From: Mycobacterium sp. SM1
GTDB lineage: Bacteria; Actinomycetota; Actinomycetes; Mycobacteriales; Mycobacteriaceae
NCBI RefSeq assembly: GCF_018361265.1
Contig: NZ_JAFLNH010000004.1
Location: forward strand, 310,001-374,000
Length of the DNA: 64,000 bases
Direction: 5' to 3'
Shown piece after piece: positions 8,059 to 17,246 of this stretch. The number at the start of each line of letters is the position of its first letter. The stretch's first letter is position 1. Both the position numbers and the translations under genes were made by a program. The notes beneath the pieces were generated by a model. It was not told where the DNA came from. It ran no database searches and saw nothing but the letters and a program-made list of their open reading frames with translations.

Positions 8059-9744
8059 CCTCGATTTTTCGCGCGGCCTGGCGGGGCTGCTCGGAGCCGG
8101 TTGCTGGCCGACTGGTGATGTCGATTGTGGCAGGTGGGTGTGACGAATCGGCCGGTGTCGCTCCGGTGGGGCGGGCTTTCCTAAGGCCGGTGGGGTCTTT
8201 CGTCTGGTCGGAACTGGGGTTTTGCGGTTAGGTGAATGCGGCGCGGATGCGGGTCCAGGCGGTGGTGATCGCCTGCGCCCAGCTCCAGGTGGCGTCGATG
8301 CGTAGCCGTAGTTGGCGGGCGCCGCGGGTGAGGCGGGCGGCGACGTGCAGCACCCGGTAGCGGAAGGTGTCGATCTCGCAGCGCGCCAGCTCGGCATTGT
8401 CGGTGAAGCCGATGAGTTTGGCCCAGGCGATCAGATCGGTTGCGGCCATGATGATTTGCAGCCAGGCCGCGTTGGCGGCAAACGAGTGAAACGGTAGGTT
8501 ACGCAGGCCGGTGGCTTTGGCTTGGCGGATGCGGTCTTCCACGCGGGCGTGTTGGCGATGCCGTAGTTCCAGCCCAGCGAGCCGGCCCGGAATCACCCCA
8601 TCGGCGGTGTCGGTGAGAAACCCGGTGATGCGGTGCCCGTCGGAGTCGGTGAACGTCAGTTGCGCGCCGGGGTGCGGGCGTTCCTTGCGCAGGATCAACC
8701 GGGTGCCGGGTGGCCATTTGGTCAAATCGACCAGCTCGGTGGCCTCGCCCACCCAAGCGCCCTCGCGGATGCCGCCACCGGTTTCGATGGCCGGATACCA
8801 GCTGTTGGTGGCGGTGAGCATCGCAGCGGCATCGCGGACCGGCGCGTCGATCGTGGCGCCCAAAGAAAACCCCACCCCTGCTGCGCGGCAGGCCGCCGCG
8901 AACCCGTAGGTGGCCCCGGCCGAATCCGAGCGGATCAACACCTTGGGGGCATCGGGGTTATCGGGGCCGGGCCGAAAGGCCACCGGCAGCGACGCCAGCG
9001 CCTGCTCGAGCACGCTGATGTGATCGGCGGTGGTGTTGGACCCGGCGTTGCCGGCCCGCAGCAGCCCGGCCAGCGCCTCCCCGCCGGCGATGTCGGGTCG
9101 GTCCAAAAACACCAGCAGCGGGTGAAACCCGAAGGTCTTTTTCCAGGTCGCCGCGGCGTTTTCTTTGTTGTCGGAATGCTCGACGCAGATGGTGGCATCG
9201 ACATCCAGGTGCAGCCAGCCCTCACGGTCGGGGGCGGCGCCGGCGGCCCAGGCCTGCTCGCGGGCGTGGGCACGAGCAGCCCGGATCCGCGGTAGGTGAG
9301 CGGCGTCGATGCGCTCATCGACAAGACGCCACAGCGTGCTCGTCGAACCCACCGGCCCGAACGCCTGCTCGCGGTCGCCCCACAGTTGACCGGCCCCATC
9401 CACGCAGTCCGCGCCGTCGGCGACCGCGGCCACCAGATCGGCGAACACATCACCGGGGGCATGAATCCACGGCCCCCTATAGGTGTCGGCCAACGCCTCG
9501 GTGACCTGCGCCGACAGCCCGGTCAGATCGGCAACCTCACGCACCATGCCCACACCGGCGTGCGACACCACACCATGGCCGTCCGCCGAAACTTTCACCC
9601 GAGAGACCCCTGCGCTACCCTTCACCTAGAAAGTGCCTCCGCTTCGGAAATGATGGACCCTGCCTAAGTCCCATTATCCCTTGCAGGACAGGCGCTTTCG
9701 CTAATTCAACAGCGTGTCACGCCAAGTTGCGCGAAAAATCGGGG
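8059..9744 (-). mobile_element. IS1380-family insertion sequence, 1686 bp, intact
   Basis: Terminal inverted repeats CCTCGATTTTTCGCGCGGCC (left) and, on the other strand, CCCCGATTTTTCGCGCAACT (right). Flanked by a perfect 4-bp target duplication CTAA at 8055-8058 and 9745-9748, as expected for this family. It contains one full-length transposase gene. The perfect duplication suggests a fairly recent insertion, immediately upstream of the SDR-TetR-ABC operon promoter region. Confidence 0.9.
8228..9625 (-). CDS. IS1380-family transposase (DDE_Tnp_1), 465 aa
   Basis: Full-length DDE transposase. Landmarks: the first catalytic Asp region GWLHLDVDATICVEHSDNKE, a central VLIRSDSAGATYGFAAACR segment with the second Asp, then HARVEDRIRQAKATGLRNLP holding the Glu. 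The C-terminus NAAWLQIIMAATDLIAWAKL is typical of the family. Open throughout within intact ends, so probably functional. Confidence 0.9.
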   Translation of the reverse strand: MKGSAGVSRVKVSADGHGVVSHAGVGMVREVADLTGLSAQVTEALADTYRGPWIHAPGDVFADLVAAVADGADCVDGAGQLWGDREQAFGPVGSTSTLWRLVDERIDAAHLPRIRAARAHAREQAWAAGAAPDREGWLHLDVDATICVEHSDNKENAAATWKKTFGFHPLLVFLDRPDIAGGEALAGLLRAGNAGSNTTADHISVLEQALASLPVAFRPGPDNPDAPKVLIRSDSAGATYGFAAACRAAGVGFSLGATIDAPVRDAAAMLTATNSWYPAIETGGGIREGAWVGEATELVDLTKWPPGTRLILRKERPHPGAQLTFTDSDGHRITGFLTDTADGVIPGRLAGLELRHRQHARVEDRIRQAKATGLRNLPFHSFAANAAWLQIIMAATDLIAWAKLIGFTDNAELARCEIDTFRYRVLHVAARLTRGARQLRLRIDATWSWAQAITTAWTRIRAAFT

Positions 9745-9846
9745 CTAATGACCACCAACGAACTTTCCGTCGCATCTTGCCTGATACATGAGTAATGCCT
9801 ACAGTTAGCCCAGTTCCAGCATCCCGCCGATGATTGAGAGTCAACG
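9745..9846 (+). promoter_or_regulatory. Leader and promoter region of the efflux-type operon
   Basis: The 102 bases between the IS1380 end and the SDR start hold no gene and must supply the operon promoter, unless transcription reads in from elsewhere. The sequence is relatively AT-rich around 9775-9805. GATTGAGAG just before the ATG may act as a weak ribosome site. No clear palindromic TetR operator is visible by eye. The IS1380 insertion may have replaced upstream regulatory DNA. Confidence 0.35.
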
Positions 9847-10725
9847 ATGACCGCGTCATTGCCGACCATTCCGCCACCCGGACCCTTCGACCAGTTGCTC
9901 TCCTTGCAAGGCAAGTGCGCCGTCGTGACCGGCGGCAGTCGCGGTCTAGGTGAGGCGACCGTTTTTCGACTCGCGCAGGCCGGTGCTGCCGTGGTGTTCA
10001 CCGGACGCGGAGCCGAGGCGCTAGCCGCAGTGGAGCGGGAGTTGTCTGCTGCCGGATACGTAGCAGTGGGCATTCAGGCCGACATCAGCCGGCTCGGGGA
10101 CTCGCAGCAGGTGATTGACTCGGCAGTCCAGCGTTTCGGCAGAGTGGACATCCTCGTCAACAACGCTGCTCTGTACACACCGTCGTTTGCATTGGACACC
10201 TCCGAAGAATTGTTCGACAGCGTGGTCGGTGCCGACCTCAAAGGGGCGTTCTTCCTCGCGCAATACGCCGCGAAGGCGATGATCGCGGCGGGCGGCGGTG
10301 GCCGGATCATCAACTTGCTCTCCGTGGATGCGTTCAAGCCGATGGGTCCGTTGGCGGCTTATGCCTCCGCCAAAGCAGGCTTGTGGGCGGCCACCCAGAA
10401 TCTGGCCAAAGAGTTGGCACCACACCAGATTCTGGTCAACGCCGTGACTCCCGGTTCGACCATCACCGAGGAACGGCTCGCGATGTTGCGCGACGGTACG
10501 TTCGCCGCCGCTCAGGTGCCTACCGAGGCTTCTGCCACCCTGGCCCGCTTGCAGGGTGCGGTCGAGTCCGGTGGGTTCATCCAGATGCTGACCACGATGA
10601 TGCCGCTGGGACGACCGGGCTGGCCCGATGAAATCGCCAAGGCCGTGCTGTTTCTCGCCTCCGATCTAGGCAGCTACGTCAGCGGTGCCAATGTCGTCGT
10701 TGATGGCGCGCAAAGCCTGCGGTGA
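9847..10725 (+). CDS. SDR-family NAD(P)-dependent oxidoreductase, 292 aa
   Basis: Classical short-chain dehydrogenase/reductase with a Rossmann fold. The cofactor motif is VVTGGSRGLGEATVF near residue 30. The NNA motif is in DILVNNAALY, the catalytic Ser in IINLLSVDAF, and the Tyr-Lys pair in AYASAKAGLW. The C-terminus SDLGSYVSGANVVVDG is typical. A longer-than-usual segment before the C-terminus (GTFAAAQVPTEASATLARLQ) may form a substrate lid. The substrate is not evident. It is the first gene of a tightly packed operon with a TetR regulator and an ABC exporter; the stop overlaps the next start (GTGA). A role in modifying the compound that the exporter handles is inference. Confidence 0.85.
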   Translation: MTASLPTIPPPGPFDQLLSLQGKCAVVTGGSRGLGEATVFRLAQAGAAVVFTGRGAEALAAVERELSAAGYVAVGIQADISRLGDSQQVIDSAVQRFGRVDILVNNAALYTPSFALDTSEELFDSVVGADLKGAFFLAQYAAKAMIAAGGGGRIINLLSVDAFKPMGPLAAYASAKAGLWAATQNLAKELAPHQILVNAVTPGSTITEERLAMLRDGTFAAAQVPTEASATLARLQGAVESGGFIQMLTTMMPLGRPGWPDEIAKAVLFLASDLGSYVSGANVVVDGAQSLR

Positions 10726-11597
10726 CGCCACCCATGTCCCAGAAGACCACCAACGCGAACGCGGATACCGCACTCGCCGAGGACTTCTCCACCGTGGGTG
10801 ACGATCTGGTGCAGGCAGCCTTGCGGGCCGCTCGCACCCTGGGCAAGGACGTTGCCGATGTGCCCGTCATCGCCATCGCCCGCGAAGCGGGTGTCTCCCG
10901 GAGCACCCTGATCCGTCGACTCGGTGGTTCGCGTGGCGCCCTCGACCAAGCGGTCCGCGCAGCGGGTGTCGATCCAGGCGGGCAAGCGCCGGTGCGTATC
11001 CGCGCACTCGACGCCGCGGCGGCGCTGATTAGCGCCAGCGGACTCGCGTCGGCGACCCTCGAAGCCATTGCTGCCCAAGCGCAGTGCTCGGTGAACAGCC
11101 TCTACGCGGTGTTCGCAGGCCGTGACGAACTTCTGCGAGCAGTGTTCGAACGGCACAGCCCACTGTTGGACATCGAAGACTTCTTCGACACCACACACGG
11201 CGACCTCCGCTCGACCGTGCGAGAACTCTGCGGGCTGATCGCCATTAGGTTGAACAGCGAACCCCGAGTCGCTCCCGCCCTCCTGGCCGAAGCAGTGAAC
11301 CGTCCTGGCAGCCCTGCGATCCAGAACCTACTGCAACACAATGCGCCACGACTACTTGCGAGCATCGGCGGATGGCTGCGCGGCGAAGTCGACGCTGGGC
11401 GTATCCGCGACGTGCCGTTGCCCCTGCTGATCCACCAGTTGCTCGCACCTGTCGTGATTCACATGCTGCTTCGCCCAGCCATACCGACCATTCCCGGCAT
11501 CGAACTACCCGACATCGACACGACCTGCGACACCTTCGCTGACAACTTCGTTCGCGCTGTCGCCGCCGCACCCCGGAAACGACAAAGAGCACGATGA
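10722..11597 (+). CDS. TetR-like regulator with two helix-turn-helix units
   Basis: Two DNA-binding-like segments in one chain: VIAIAREAGVSRSTLIRRLG near residue 50 and LEAIAAQAQCSVNSLYAVFA near residue 108. The second is followed by the usual TetR continuation RDELLRAVF. The C-terminal about 150 residues would be the ligand-binding domain. The GTG at 10722 overlaps the SDR stop; an ATG at 10734 is an alternative start. In M. tuberculosis a comparable ABC pair (Rv1217c-Rv1218c) has an adjacent TetR repressor (Rv1219c), so this protein likely represses its own operon. The tandem HTH is the odd feature. Confidence 0.75.
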   Translation: MTPPMSQKTTNANADTALAEDFSTVGDDLVQAALRAARTLGKDVADVPVIAIAREAGVSRSTLIRRLGGSRGALDQAVRAAGVDPGGQAPVRIRALDAAAALISASGLASATLEAIAAQAQCSVNSLYAVFAGRDELLRAVFERHSPLLDIEDFFDTTHGDLRSTVRELCGLIAIRLNSEPRVAPALLAEAVNRPGSPAIQNLLQHNAPRLLASIGGWLRGEVDAGRIRDVPLPLLIHQLLAPVVIHMLLRPAIPTIPGIELPDIDTTCDTFADNFVRAVAAAPRKRQRAR

Positions 11598-11986
11598 CCA
11601 CAACCGACCCCACACGCACCGCCCGAATCCTGCTCGGTACGGCGTTCACTGGCGCTGGGATAGCCCACGTCGTCAAACACGAATGGTTCGAACAACTTGT
11701 ACCCGAACCACTTGCCCAGTGGCGCAAACGGATCAGCGCGATTGCCACCATCATTCAATTCGTCTGCGGAATCAGCATGTTCATCCCGCGACTGCGGACG
11801 CTCGCACGCTGGGTCAACCTCGCGATGCTGGTGCCCACCTTGCCTGCCGCCGGTGACCAGATACGGCACCCCGAGTTCCTCCGCAAGGCCGGGGTCGCCC
11901 CGCGGCTGGCCCCAGTCCGCGTCGTCGTGCAAATGGGTGTCGCCGCGTTGACGTGGGTGTCGACCAGTCCGCCGTCAAACGACTAG
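11594..11986 (+). CDS. DoxX-like small membrane protein, 130 aa
   Basis: Hydrophobic protein with about three to four predicted membrane segments: ILLGTAFTGAGIAHVVKH, AIATIIQFVCGISMFIP, WVNLAMLVPTLPAAG and VVVQMGVAALTWV. The pattern fits DoxX/DUF417-like quinone-linked membrane proteins, but no decisive motif is visible. Its ATG overlaps the TetR gene stop (ATGA), so it is translated with the operon. Probably in the cytoplasmic membrane; role unknown. Confidence 0.55.
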   Translation: MTTTDPTRTARILLGTAFTGAGIAHVVKHEWFEQLVPEPLAQWRKRISAIATIIQFVCGISMFIPRLRTLARWVNLAMLVPTLPAAGDQIRHPEFLRKAGVAPRLAPVRVVVQMGVAALTWVSTSPPSND

Positions 11987-12021
11987 CACCGACAAACGTC
12001 GCACATCGCAAAGGGATAACG

Positions 12022-12936
12022 ATGACCACACGCGGGCAGCCCGCAATCGCCATCGCAGGGCTGGTGAAGAAGTTCGGCAAGTTCACCGCTCTGGACGGGC
12101 TGGACCTGACGGTTACCGAAGGGGAGGTGCACGGCTTCCTGGGGCCCAATGGGGCAGGAAAGTCCACTACCATCCGCGTTTTGCTAGGGCTGTTGTGTCG
12201 CAACGCCGGTGAGGTTCGACTGCTCGGGGGCGATCCCTGGCGCGACGTCGTCGAACTGCATCACCGACTGGCCTACGTGCCTGGTGACGTGGTGCTATGG
12301 CCCAGCCTCACTGGCGGTGAGGCAATCGACCTGCTCGGCAGTCTGCGCGGCGGACTCGACGAGACACGCCGCGCCGAACTTATTGAGCGGTTCGAACTCG
12401 ACCCCACCAAGCGTGGCCGCCAGTACTCCAAGGGCAACCGACAGAAGGTCGCCATCGTCGCGGCACTTTCCTCCGACGTGGAATTGCTCATCCTCGACGA
12501 ACCCACCTCCGGTTTGGACCCGTTGATGGAAGCCGTCTTTCAACAAGAAATCGCCAAGGAGAAGGCTCGCGGCCGCACCGTGCTGCTGTCGAGTCACATC
12601 CTCAGCGAGGTCGAGGCGCTTGCCGACCGGGTCAGCATCATCCGTCAGGGTCGGGTCGTCCAGACCGGAACCCTCGAAGGGCTGCGGGGCCATACCCGCA
12701 GCTCCATATCGGCCGTACTGCGCAATCCTCCGCGTGATGCGGCCGAAGTGCATGGCTTCCACGAGGTGCGTATCGACGGCACGCACTTCACCGGTTCCGT
12801 GGACGCCGACCAAGTCAATGCGGCGATGGCGCAGTTGATTCGCTACGACATGTCCTCGCTCACCGTGAGCCCGCCGTCACTAGAAGACCTCTTCCTGCAG
12901 CAGTACACCACCGCCTCAGTGGGCACACCGTCGTGA
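12022..12936 (+). CDS. ABC transporter ATP-binding protein (drug efflux type)
   Basis: Nucleotide-binding subunit of an ABC-2 exporter. Walker A is GPNGAGKST, the Q-loop region is YVPGDVVLWPSLTGGEAI, the signature is YSKGNRQKV (variant of LSGGQ), Walker B is LLILDEPTSGLDP, and the switch His is in VLLSSHILSEVEALAD. The tail PSLEDLFLQQY is typical of the drug-exporter subfamily. Start at ATG 12022 after AAAGGGA. It overlaps the permease gene by four bases. Closest remembered relative: M. tuberculosis Rv1218c. Confidence 0.9.
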   Translation: MTTRGQPAIAIAGLVKKFGKFTALDGLDLTVTEGEVHGFLGPNGAGKSTTIRVLLGLLCRNAGEVRLLGGDPWRDVVELHHRLAYVPGDVVLWPSLTGGEAIDLLGSLRGGLDETRRAELIERFELDPTKRGRQYSKGNRQKVAIVAALSSDVELLILDEPTSGLDPLMEAVFQQEIAKEKARGRTVLLSSHILSEVEALADRVSIIRQGRVVQTGTLEGLRGHTRSSISAVLRNPPRDAAEVHGFHEVRIDGTHFTGSVDADQVNAAMAQLIRYDMSSLTVSPPSLEDLFLQQYTTASVGTPS

Positions 12937-14522
12937 AGGCGTTCGTGGGAGCCAGGGTGCTCCTTCCCGTAACGGCGCGCACCAACGCCCGCACCATCGC
13001 TCCATGGGTCGCCGGGGTCACTGCGCTATCGGTGTCGTCAATCCTGGCTTACCGGTTGATCTTTCCAGACATTGCCGATCGCAAGCAGCTGTCGGGCGCT
13101 CTAGGGTCTAACCCAGCCTTGTCGCTGATATTCGGGCCAGCCCGCGACCTGATGACCAACGACGGATTCAATGCATGGCGCTCAGGAGCACTCGGCACGT
13201 TCTTCGCCGCGCTGATGGCGATCCTGACCGTGGTCGCCACCAGCCGCGCAGATGAGGACTCGGGGCAAGCTGAGCTGCTTGCCTCCGGTGTGCTCGGACG
13301 GCAGGCGCGGCTGTCCGTTGCCGTCATTCTGGCCTGCGCTGCCTCCGTCGCGCTTGGGGTGGTGTGTTTCTTGCTCACCATCGCAGTCGGTGGCGCTGCC
13401 GTGCCGTCGCTTCTGTTGGCCGCGACGTTCACCGCTTCGGGTTTGATGTTCGCAGGAGTCGCCGCCGTGATGGTCCAATTGGGTTCGGATGCACGTTCCG
13501 CCAATAGCATCGCCATCGCCGTGCTCGCAGTCTGTTTCGTGACCCGTGGCTTTATCGACTCCACCGACGCGCCGGGGTGGGCGTCCTGGGCCACACCCTT
13601 GGGGTGGCTGGAACACGTCGGGCCGGCCACCGCCAACAACCCCTGGCCGCTGTTACTCGCGCTTGCGCTCGCGGTGATGTTGATCGGGTGCGGATTCGCG
13701 CTCGACGCCCGGCGTGACTACGGAGCTGGCATCATCCCGCCACGACCCGGCCCAGCCCGCGGTGCTATGGCCGCCAACATCTGGGGATTGGCAATCCGGC
13801 TCAACCGGGGCTCGCTGATCACCTGGCTGGTTGCGTTCGCCGGTCTTGGGCTCGTCTTCGGTTTCCTGGCTACTTCCATCACCGACCTGCTCTCCTCGAA
13901 CACGTCGATGGGCAGCGTACTTGCCGGTGGATCGGGCGCGGCGTCGAACCTGACGTTCGCCTTTCTGGTCACGATCTTGCAGATGATTGGGCTCATCGCC
14001 GCCATCGCCGGAGTGCAAATCGTCAATCGGATCGTGTTTGAGGAGAGCAATTTTCGCGTCGAACCCCTACTCGCCGGTGCGCTGCGCCGACCGACCTACC
14101 TGGCCAGCAACCTTGCCATCGCCTACCTTGGCCCTGCCGTCTTCCTCCTCCTTGGGGCGATCGTTATCGGGACCGTTGCCGGGGCCGCACATCTGGGCAT
14201 CGCGGTCACCGATGTCATCGGTCAAGCCGTCATCACCATTCCGGCGGTGTGGACGCTGATCGCCATTGCAGCGGGGGCCGTGGGAGTTCGGCCCGCGATC
14301 CGGCTCGTCGGTTGGCTCGGCGTGATCGCCGCGTTCGGGCTGACCATCCTCGGCCCCACGTTCAAACTGCCTGAGTGGGTGCTGAGCATCAGTCCACTGC
14401 ACCACGTCCCGAACATCACCGCACCCAGCCCGCACTGGACTGGCCTAGCAACAGTGGGCGCCGTCTTCGTAGCATTGACCGCCGTCGCGTTCGCCGGGTT
14501 CCGCCACCGCGACATCGCTTGA
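12933..14522 (+). CDS. ABC-2 type permease, tetronasin/multidrug export family, 529 aa
   Basis: Large integral membrane protein with about a dozen hydrophobic stretches, two homologous halves and Asp/Arg-rich loops, for example SRADEDSGQAELLASGVLGR, a hallmark of the polyketide/tetronasin exporter permeases. The second half has FEESNFRVEPLLAGALRRPT, a parallel repeat of that motif. GTG start overlaps the ATPase stop. It resembles Rv1217c in size and layout. Together with the ATPase it should form an exporter in the plasma membrane. Confidence 0.85.
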   Translation: MKAFVGARVLLPVTARTNARTIAPWVAGVTALSVSSILAYRLIFPDIADRKQLSGALGSNPALSLIFGPARDLMTNDGFNAWRSGALGTFFAALMAILTVVATSRADEDSGQAELLASGVLGRQARLSVAVILACAASVALGVVCFLLTIAVGGAAVPSLLLAATFTASGLMFAGVAAVMVQLGSDARSANSIAIAVLAVCFVTRGFIDSTDAPGWASWATPLGWLEHVGPATANNPWPLLLALALAVMLIGCGFALDARRDYGAGIIPPRPGPARGAMAANIWGLAIRLNRGSLITWLVAFAGLGLVFGFLATSITDLLSSNTSMGSVLAGGSGAASNLTFAFLVTILQMIGLIAAIAGVQIVNRIVFEESNFRVEPLLAGALRRPTYLASNLAIAYLGPAVFLLLGAIVIGTVAGAAHLGIAVTDVIGQAVITIPAVWTLIAIAAGAVGVRPAIRLVGWLGVIAAFGLTILGPTFKLPEWVLSISPLHHVPNITAPSPHWTGLATVGAVFVALTAVAFAGFRHRDIA

Positions 14523-14609
14523 CACCCCATCTCCCAGGCAATTTCCCATAACCAGGAATGCTGCGCCGCGTGCGCCCGCGTTCGCGCGTCGGCCGGGAAG
14601 CTACGACCC
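14523..14609. other. Boundary between efflux operon and IS256-type element
   Basis: Short non-coding stretch after the permease stop. The left terminus of the IS256-type element must lie here, but no clear inverted repeat is visible. No strong hairpin terminator is seen. Confidence 0.3.
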
Positions 14610-15738
14610 ATGCTCAACGTAGTCCCTGTTTCGGCTGCCCGCGAGGATTACGGCGTCGGGGTCGCGCTCGCGGGCCCGGTGTCGTCGGTGGTCGACCCGA
14701 TCGTGCGCGAGGGTGCCCAGCGGATGCTGGCCGCGGCGTTGCGGGCCGAGGTGGCCGCCTACTGCGCCCAGTTCGCCGATGAGCGCGACGAGAACGGGCA
14801 TCGGATGGTGGTGCGCAATGGCTATCACCAGCCGCGGGAGGTGATCACCGCCGCGGGGTGATCGAGGTGGTCGCGCCGCGGGTCAACGACCGCCGTGTCG
14901 ACCCGGAAACCGGTGAGCGTGCCGGTTCTCCTCGGCGATCCTGCCGCCGTGGGCGCGCACGACCCCGCAGGTCACCGAGGTGTTGGCGCTGCTGTAGCTG
15001 CACGGGCTGTCCAGCCAGGGCTTCGGGCCGGCGCTGGGGCAGTTCCTGGGCTTGACCAAGGGCCTGTCGGCGGCGACGATCACCAAGCTGACCCAGACCT
15101 GGCTGGCCGAGCAGAACGCGTTCGCGGCCCGCGACCTGTCGAACGTGGACTACGTCTACCTCTGGGCTGATGGCATCCACGTCAATGTGCGCCTGGGGGA
15201 GGCCAAGCTGTGTTTTGGTGCTGATCGGGGTGCGCGCGGATGGGCGCAAGGAGCTGGTCGCGCTCACCGACGGCTACCGGGAGGCCAGCCAGTCGTGGGC
15301 AGACCTGCTGCGCGATGCCAAACGGCGCGGCATGCGCGCGCCGGCGATCGGGGATGGCGCGCTGGGGTTTTGGAGCGCCGGGATAAACCGGCATGAAGAA
15401 GGAGATGAGACAGCTCTACATCGAAGGACTAGCGATCCACGATGACCCCAACCATGCGTGGGTGCTCGTGAGGGCACTGGCGAAGCGTTGGAAGGGGCAC
15501 GTGCAGGCCGGGCTATTGAGCCGCGAAATCAAGGAGTTCGGGATGCCGACACGGTCAAAACACGTGGAAGGCAACATCGCTGGCGGCGTTATCGCGAGCC
15601 GTCAGGGGATCCCGCGCGGTCAGAGAACCAGGGCATGTACGGAATCTTCATGCGCGAGAACCGGGAGGTCCCATGTCTTGCCCGTCTGGCTGATCACCGG
15701 GCGGGCCGCTCAGGGAACGCCAAGGCGGTACGCCTGAG

Positions 15739-17229
15739 ATGTACGAGCGTGGGAAGTCTGACAGCCCCGTAGTACCTGCGAAGCTGCCGAACAAAGCCGT
15801 GACAGCGGCGGCGGAGGTGGTGGAGGAAAGGGGGCTGGCCAAGGAGAACACGGCCAGCAAAACGCGTCTCGGACACAGAGCCGGGTCAGGCGCGTCAAGT
15901 GCGCTGGATCGTGTGCGCCGGGTGGCACAAGGAGATAAGGAAGCACGGTTCACAGCGCTGCTGCACCACGTCAGCGTCGACCGTCTCAGGTCAGCGTTTT
16001 GGGCGATCCGCCCGGGGGCTGCTCCGGGGGTTGACGGTGTGACGTGGGCAGCCTACCGGCAGGATTTGGAGGCTAACCTTCATGACCTGCACGGCAGGCT
16101 GCACGCAGGGCGTTACCGGGTGAAACCGTCGCGGCGGGTGTATATCCCGAAGGCGGACGGGCGGTTGCGGCCGCTCGGTATCGCCTCGTTGGAAGACAAG
16201 ATCGTCCAGCGGGCCGTCGTCGAGGTACTCAACGCGATCTATGAGGTGGACTTCCTGGGCTTTTCTTATGGGTTTCGGCCGGGACGCGGCCCGCATCATG
16301 CGTTGGACGCGCTGACGGTCGGAATCGAGCGGAAGAGAGTGAACTGGGTGCTTGACGCGGCTGTCCGCGACTTTTTCAACCAACTCGATCACAGTTGGTT
16401 AGAAAGGTTTCTCGAGCACCGTATTGCGGATAAGCGGGTCCTGCGGCTCATCCAGAAGTGGGTGAACGCAGGTGTCATCGAGGACGGGCAGTGGTCGAAA
16501 AACATAGAAGGGACACCGCAGGGGGCATCGGTTTCGCCGTTGCTGGCTAACGTGTACCTGCACTACGTATTCGACTTGTGGGCTCAATGGTGGAGGAATC
16601 GGTACGCCGAGGGTGACGTGGTCATTGTCAGGTTCGCCGACGATTTCACTGTTGGTTTCGAACATCAAGAGGATGCGCTACGGTTCTGGGCTGATCTTCG
16701 CGAGCGGTTCGCGAAGTTCGGGTTGGAACTTCATCCCGATAAGACCCGGTTGATCGAGTTCGGGCGGCATGCCGCTCGGCGGCGAAAGGCGCGGGGTCTG
16801 GGGAAGCCGGAGACGTTCGACTTCCTTGGTTTCACGCATTTCTGCGGGACCACCAAGCGTGGACGGTTCTGGTTGCGGCGCATCACGATCGGTAAACGGA
16901 TGCGGGCCAAGCTCAAAGAGGTCAATGACCAACTCAAGCGGCGCCGGCATCAGCCCATACCGGTGCAAGGCAAGTGGTTACGAAGTGTGGTGACCGGCCA
17001 TATGGCCTACTATGCCGTGCCCGGCAACACCGATGCGGCAGCGGCCTTTCGTGCTCAGGTAAGTCAGCTGTGGTTTAACGCGCTTCGGCGCCGCAGCCAA
17101 CGAAAGCGACTGAACTGGACACAGATGGGTCCTCTCACCACGAGGTGGCTGCCACCCGCCCGCGTGCGGCACCCCTTTCCCAACGTGCGATTCGACGCCA
17201 GAATCCAAGGCAGGAGCCCAGTGCGGTAA
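15739..17229 (+). CDS. Group II intron reverse transcriptase/maturase, 496 aa
   Basis: Multifunctional intron-encoded protein that assists splicing and target-primed reverse transcription. RT motifs: IRPGAAPGVDGVTWAAY (RT0/1), RVYIPKADGRLRPLGIASLE (RT2), FLGFSYGFRPGRGPHHALDA, the catalytic VVIVRFADDFTVGF (FADD instead of YADD, common in this subgroup), and LELHPDKTRLIEFGR. A maturase (X) domain follows (GFTHFCGTTKRGRFWLRRI through RSVVTGHMAYYAVPGN). No HNH endonuclease domain is visible. The stop codon lies inside ribozyme domain V, an arrangement seen in this RT group. Confidence 0.92.
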   Translation: MYERGKSDSPVVPAKLPNKAVTAAAEVVEERGLAKENTASKTRLGHRAGSGASSALDRVRRVAQGDKEARFTALLHHVSVDRLRSAFWAIRPGAAPGVDGVTWAAYRQDLEANLHDLHGRLHAGRYRVKPSRRVYIPKADGRLRPLGIASLEDKIVQRAVVEVLNAIYEVDFLGFSYGFRPGRGPHHALDALTVGIERKRVNWVLDAAVRDFFNQLDHSWLERFLEHRIADKRVLRLIQKWVNAGVIEDGQWSKNIEGTPQGASVSPLLANVYLHYVFDLWAQWWRNRYAEGDVVIVRFADDFTVGFEHQEDALRFWADLRERFAKFGLELHPDKTRLIEFGRHAARRRKARGLGKPETFDFLGFTHFCGTTKRGRFWLRRITIGKRMRAKLKEVNDQLKRRRHQPIPVQGKWLRSVVTGHMAYYAVPGNTDAAAAFRAQVSQLWFNALRRRSQRKRLNWTQMGPLTTRWLPPARVRHPFPNVRFDARIQGRSPVR

Positions 17230-17246
17230 TCCCGCACGCTGGGATC
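17214..17246 (+). ncRNA. Group II intron domain V
   Basis: A 33-nt hairpin, GAGCCCAGTGCGG-TAAT-CCCGCACGCTGGGATC, with the AGC catalytic triad in the 5' strand, a GTGCGG/CCGCAC upper stem and a two-base bulge on the 3' side. It lies about 40 nt before the deduced 3' splice site, with a domain VI-like hairpin (CTGCTCGCAAGAGCGG) between. Confidence 0.85.

Noticed and set aside
15393..15737. A protein-coding gene upstream of the intron RT (114 aa, MKKEMRQLYIEGLAIHDDPN)
   Set aside because: The segment lies in intron domain I-III RNA; similar 'proteins' are commonly mis-annotated ahead of this RT class.
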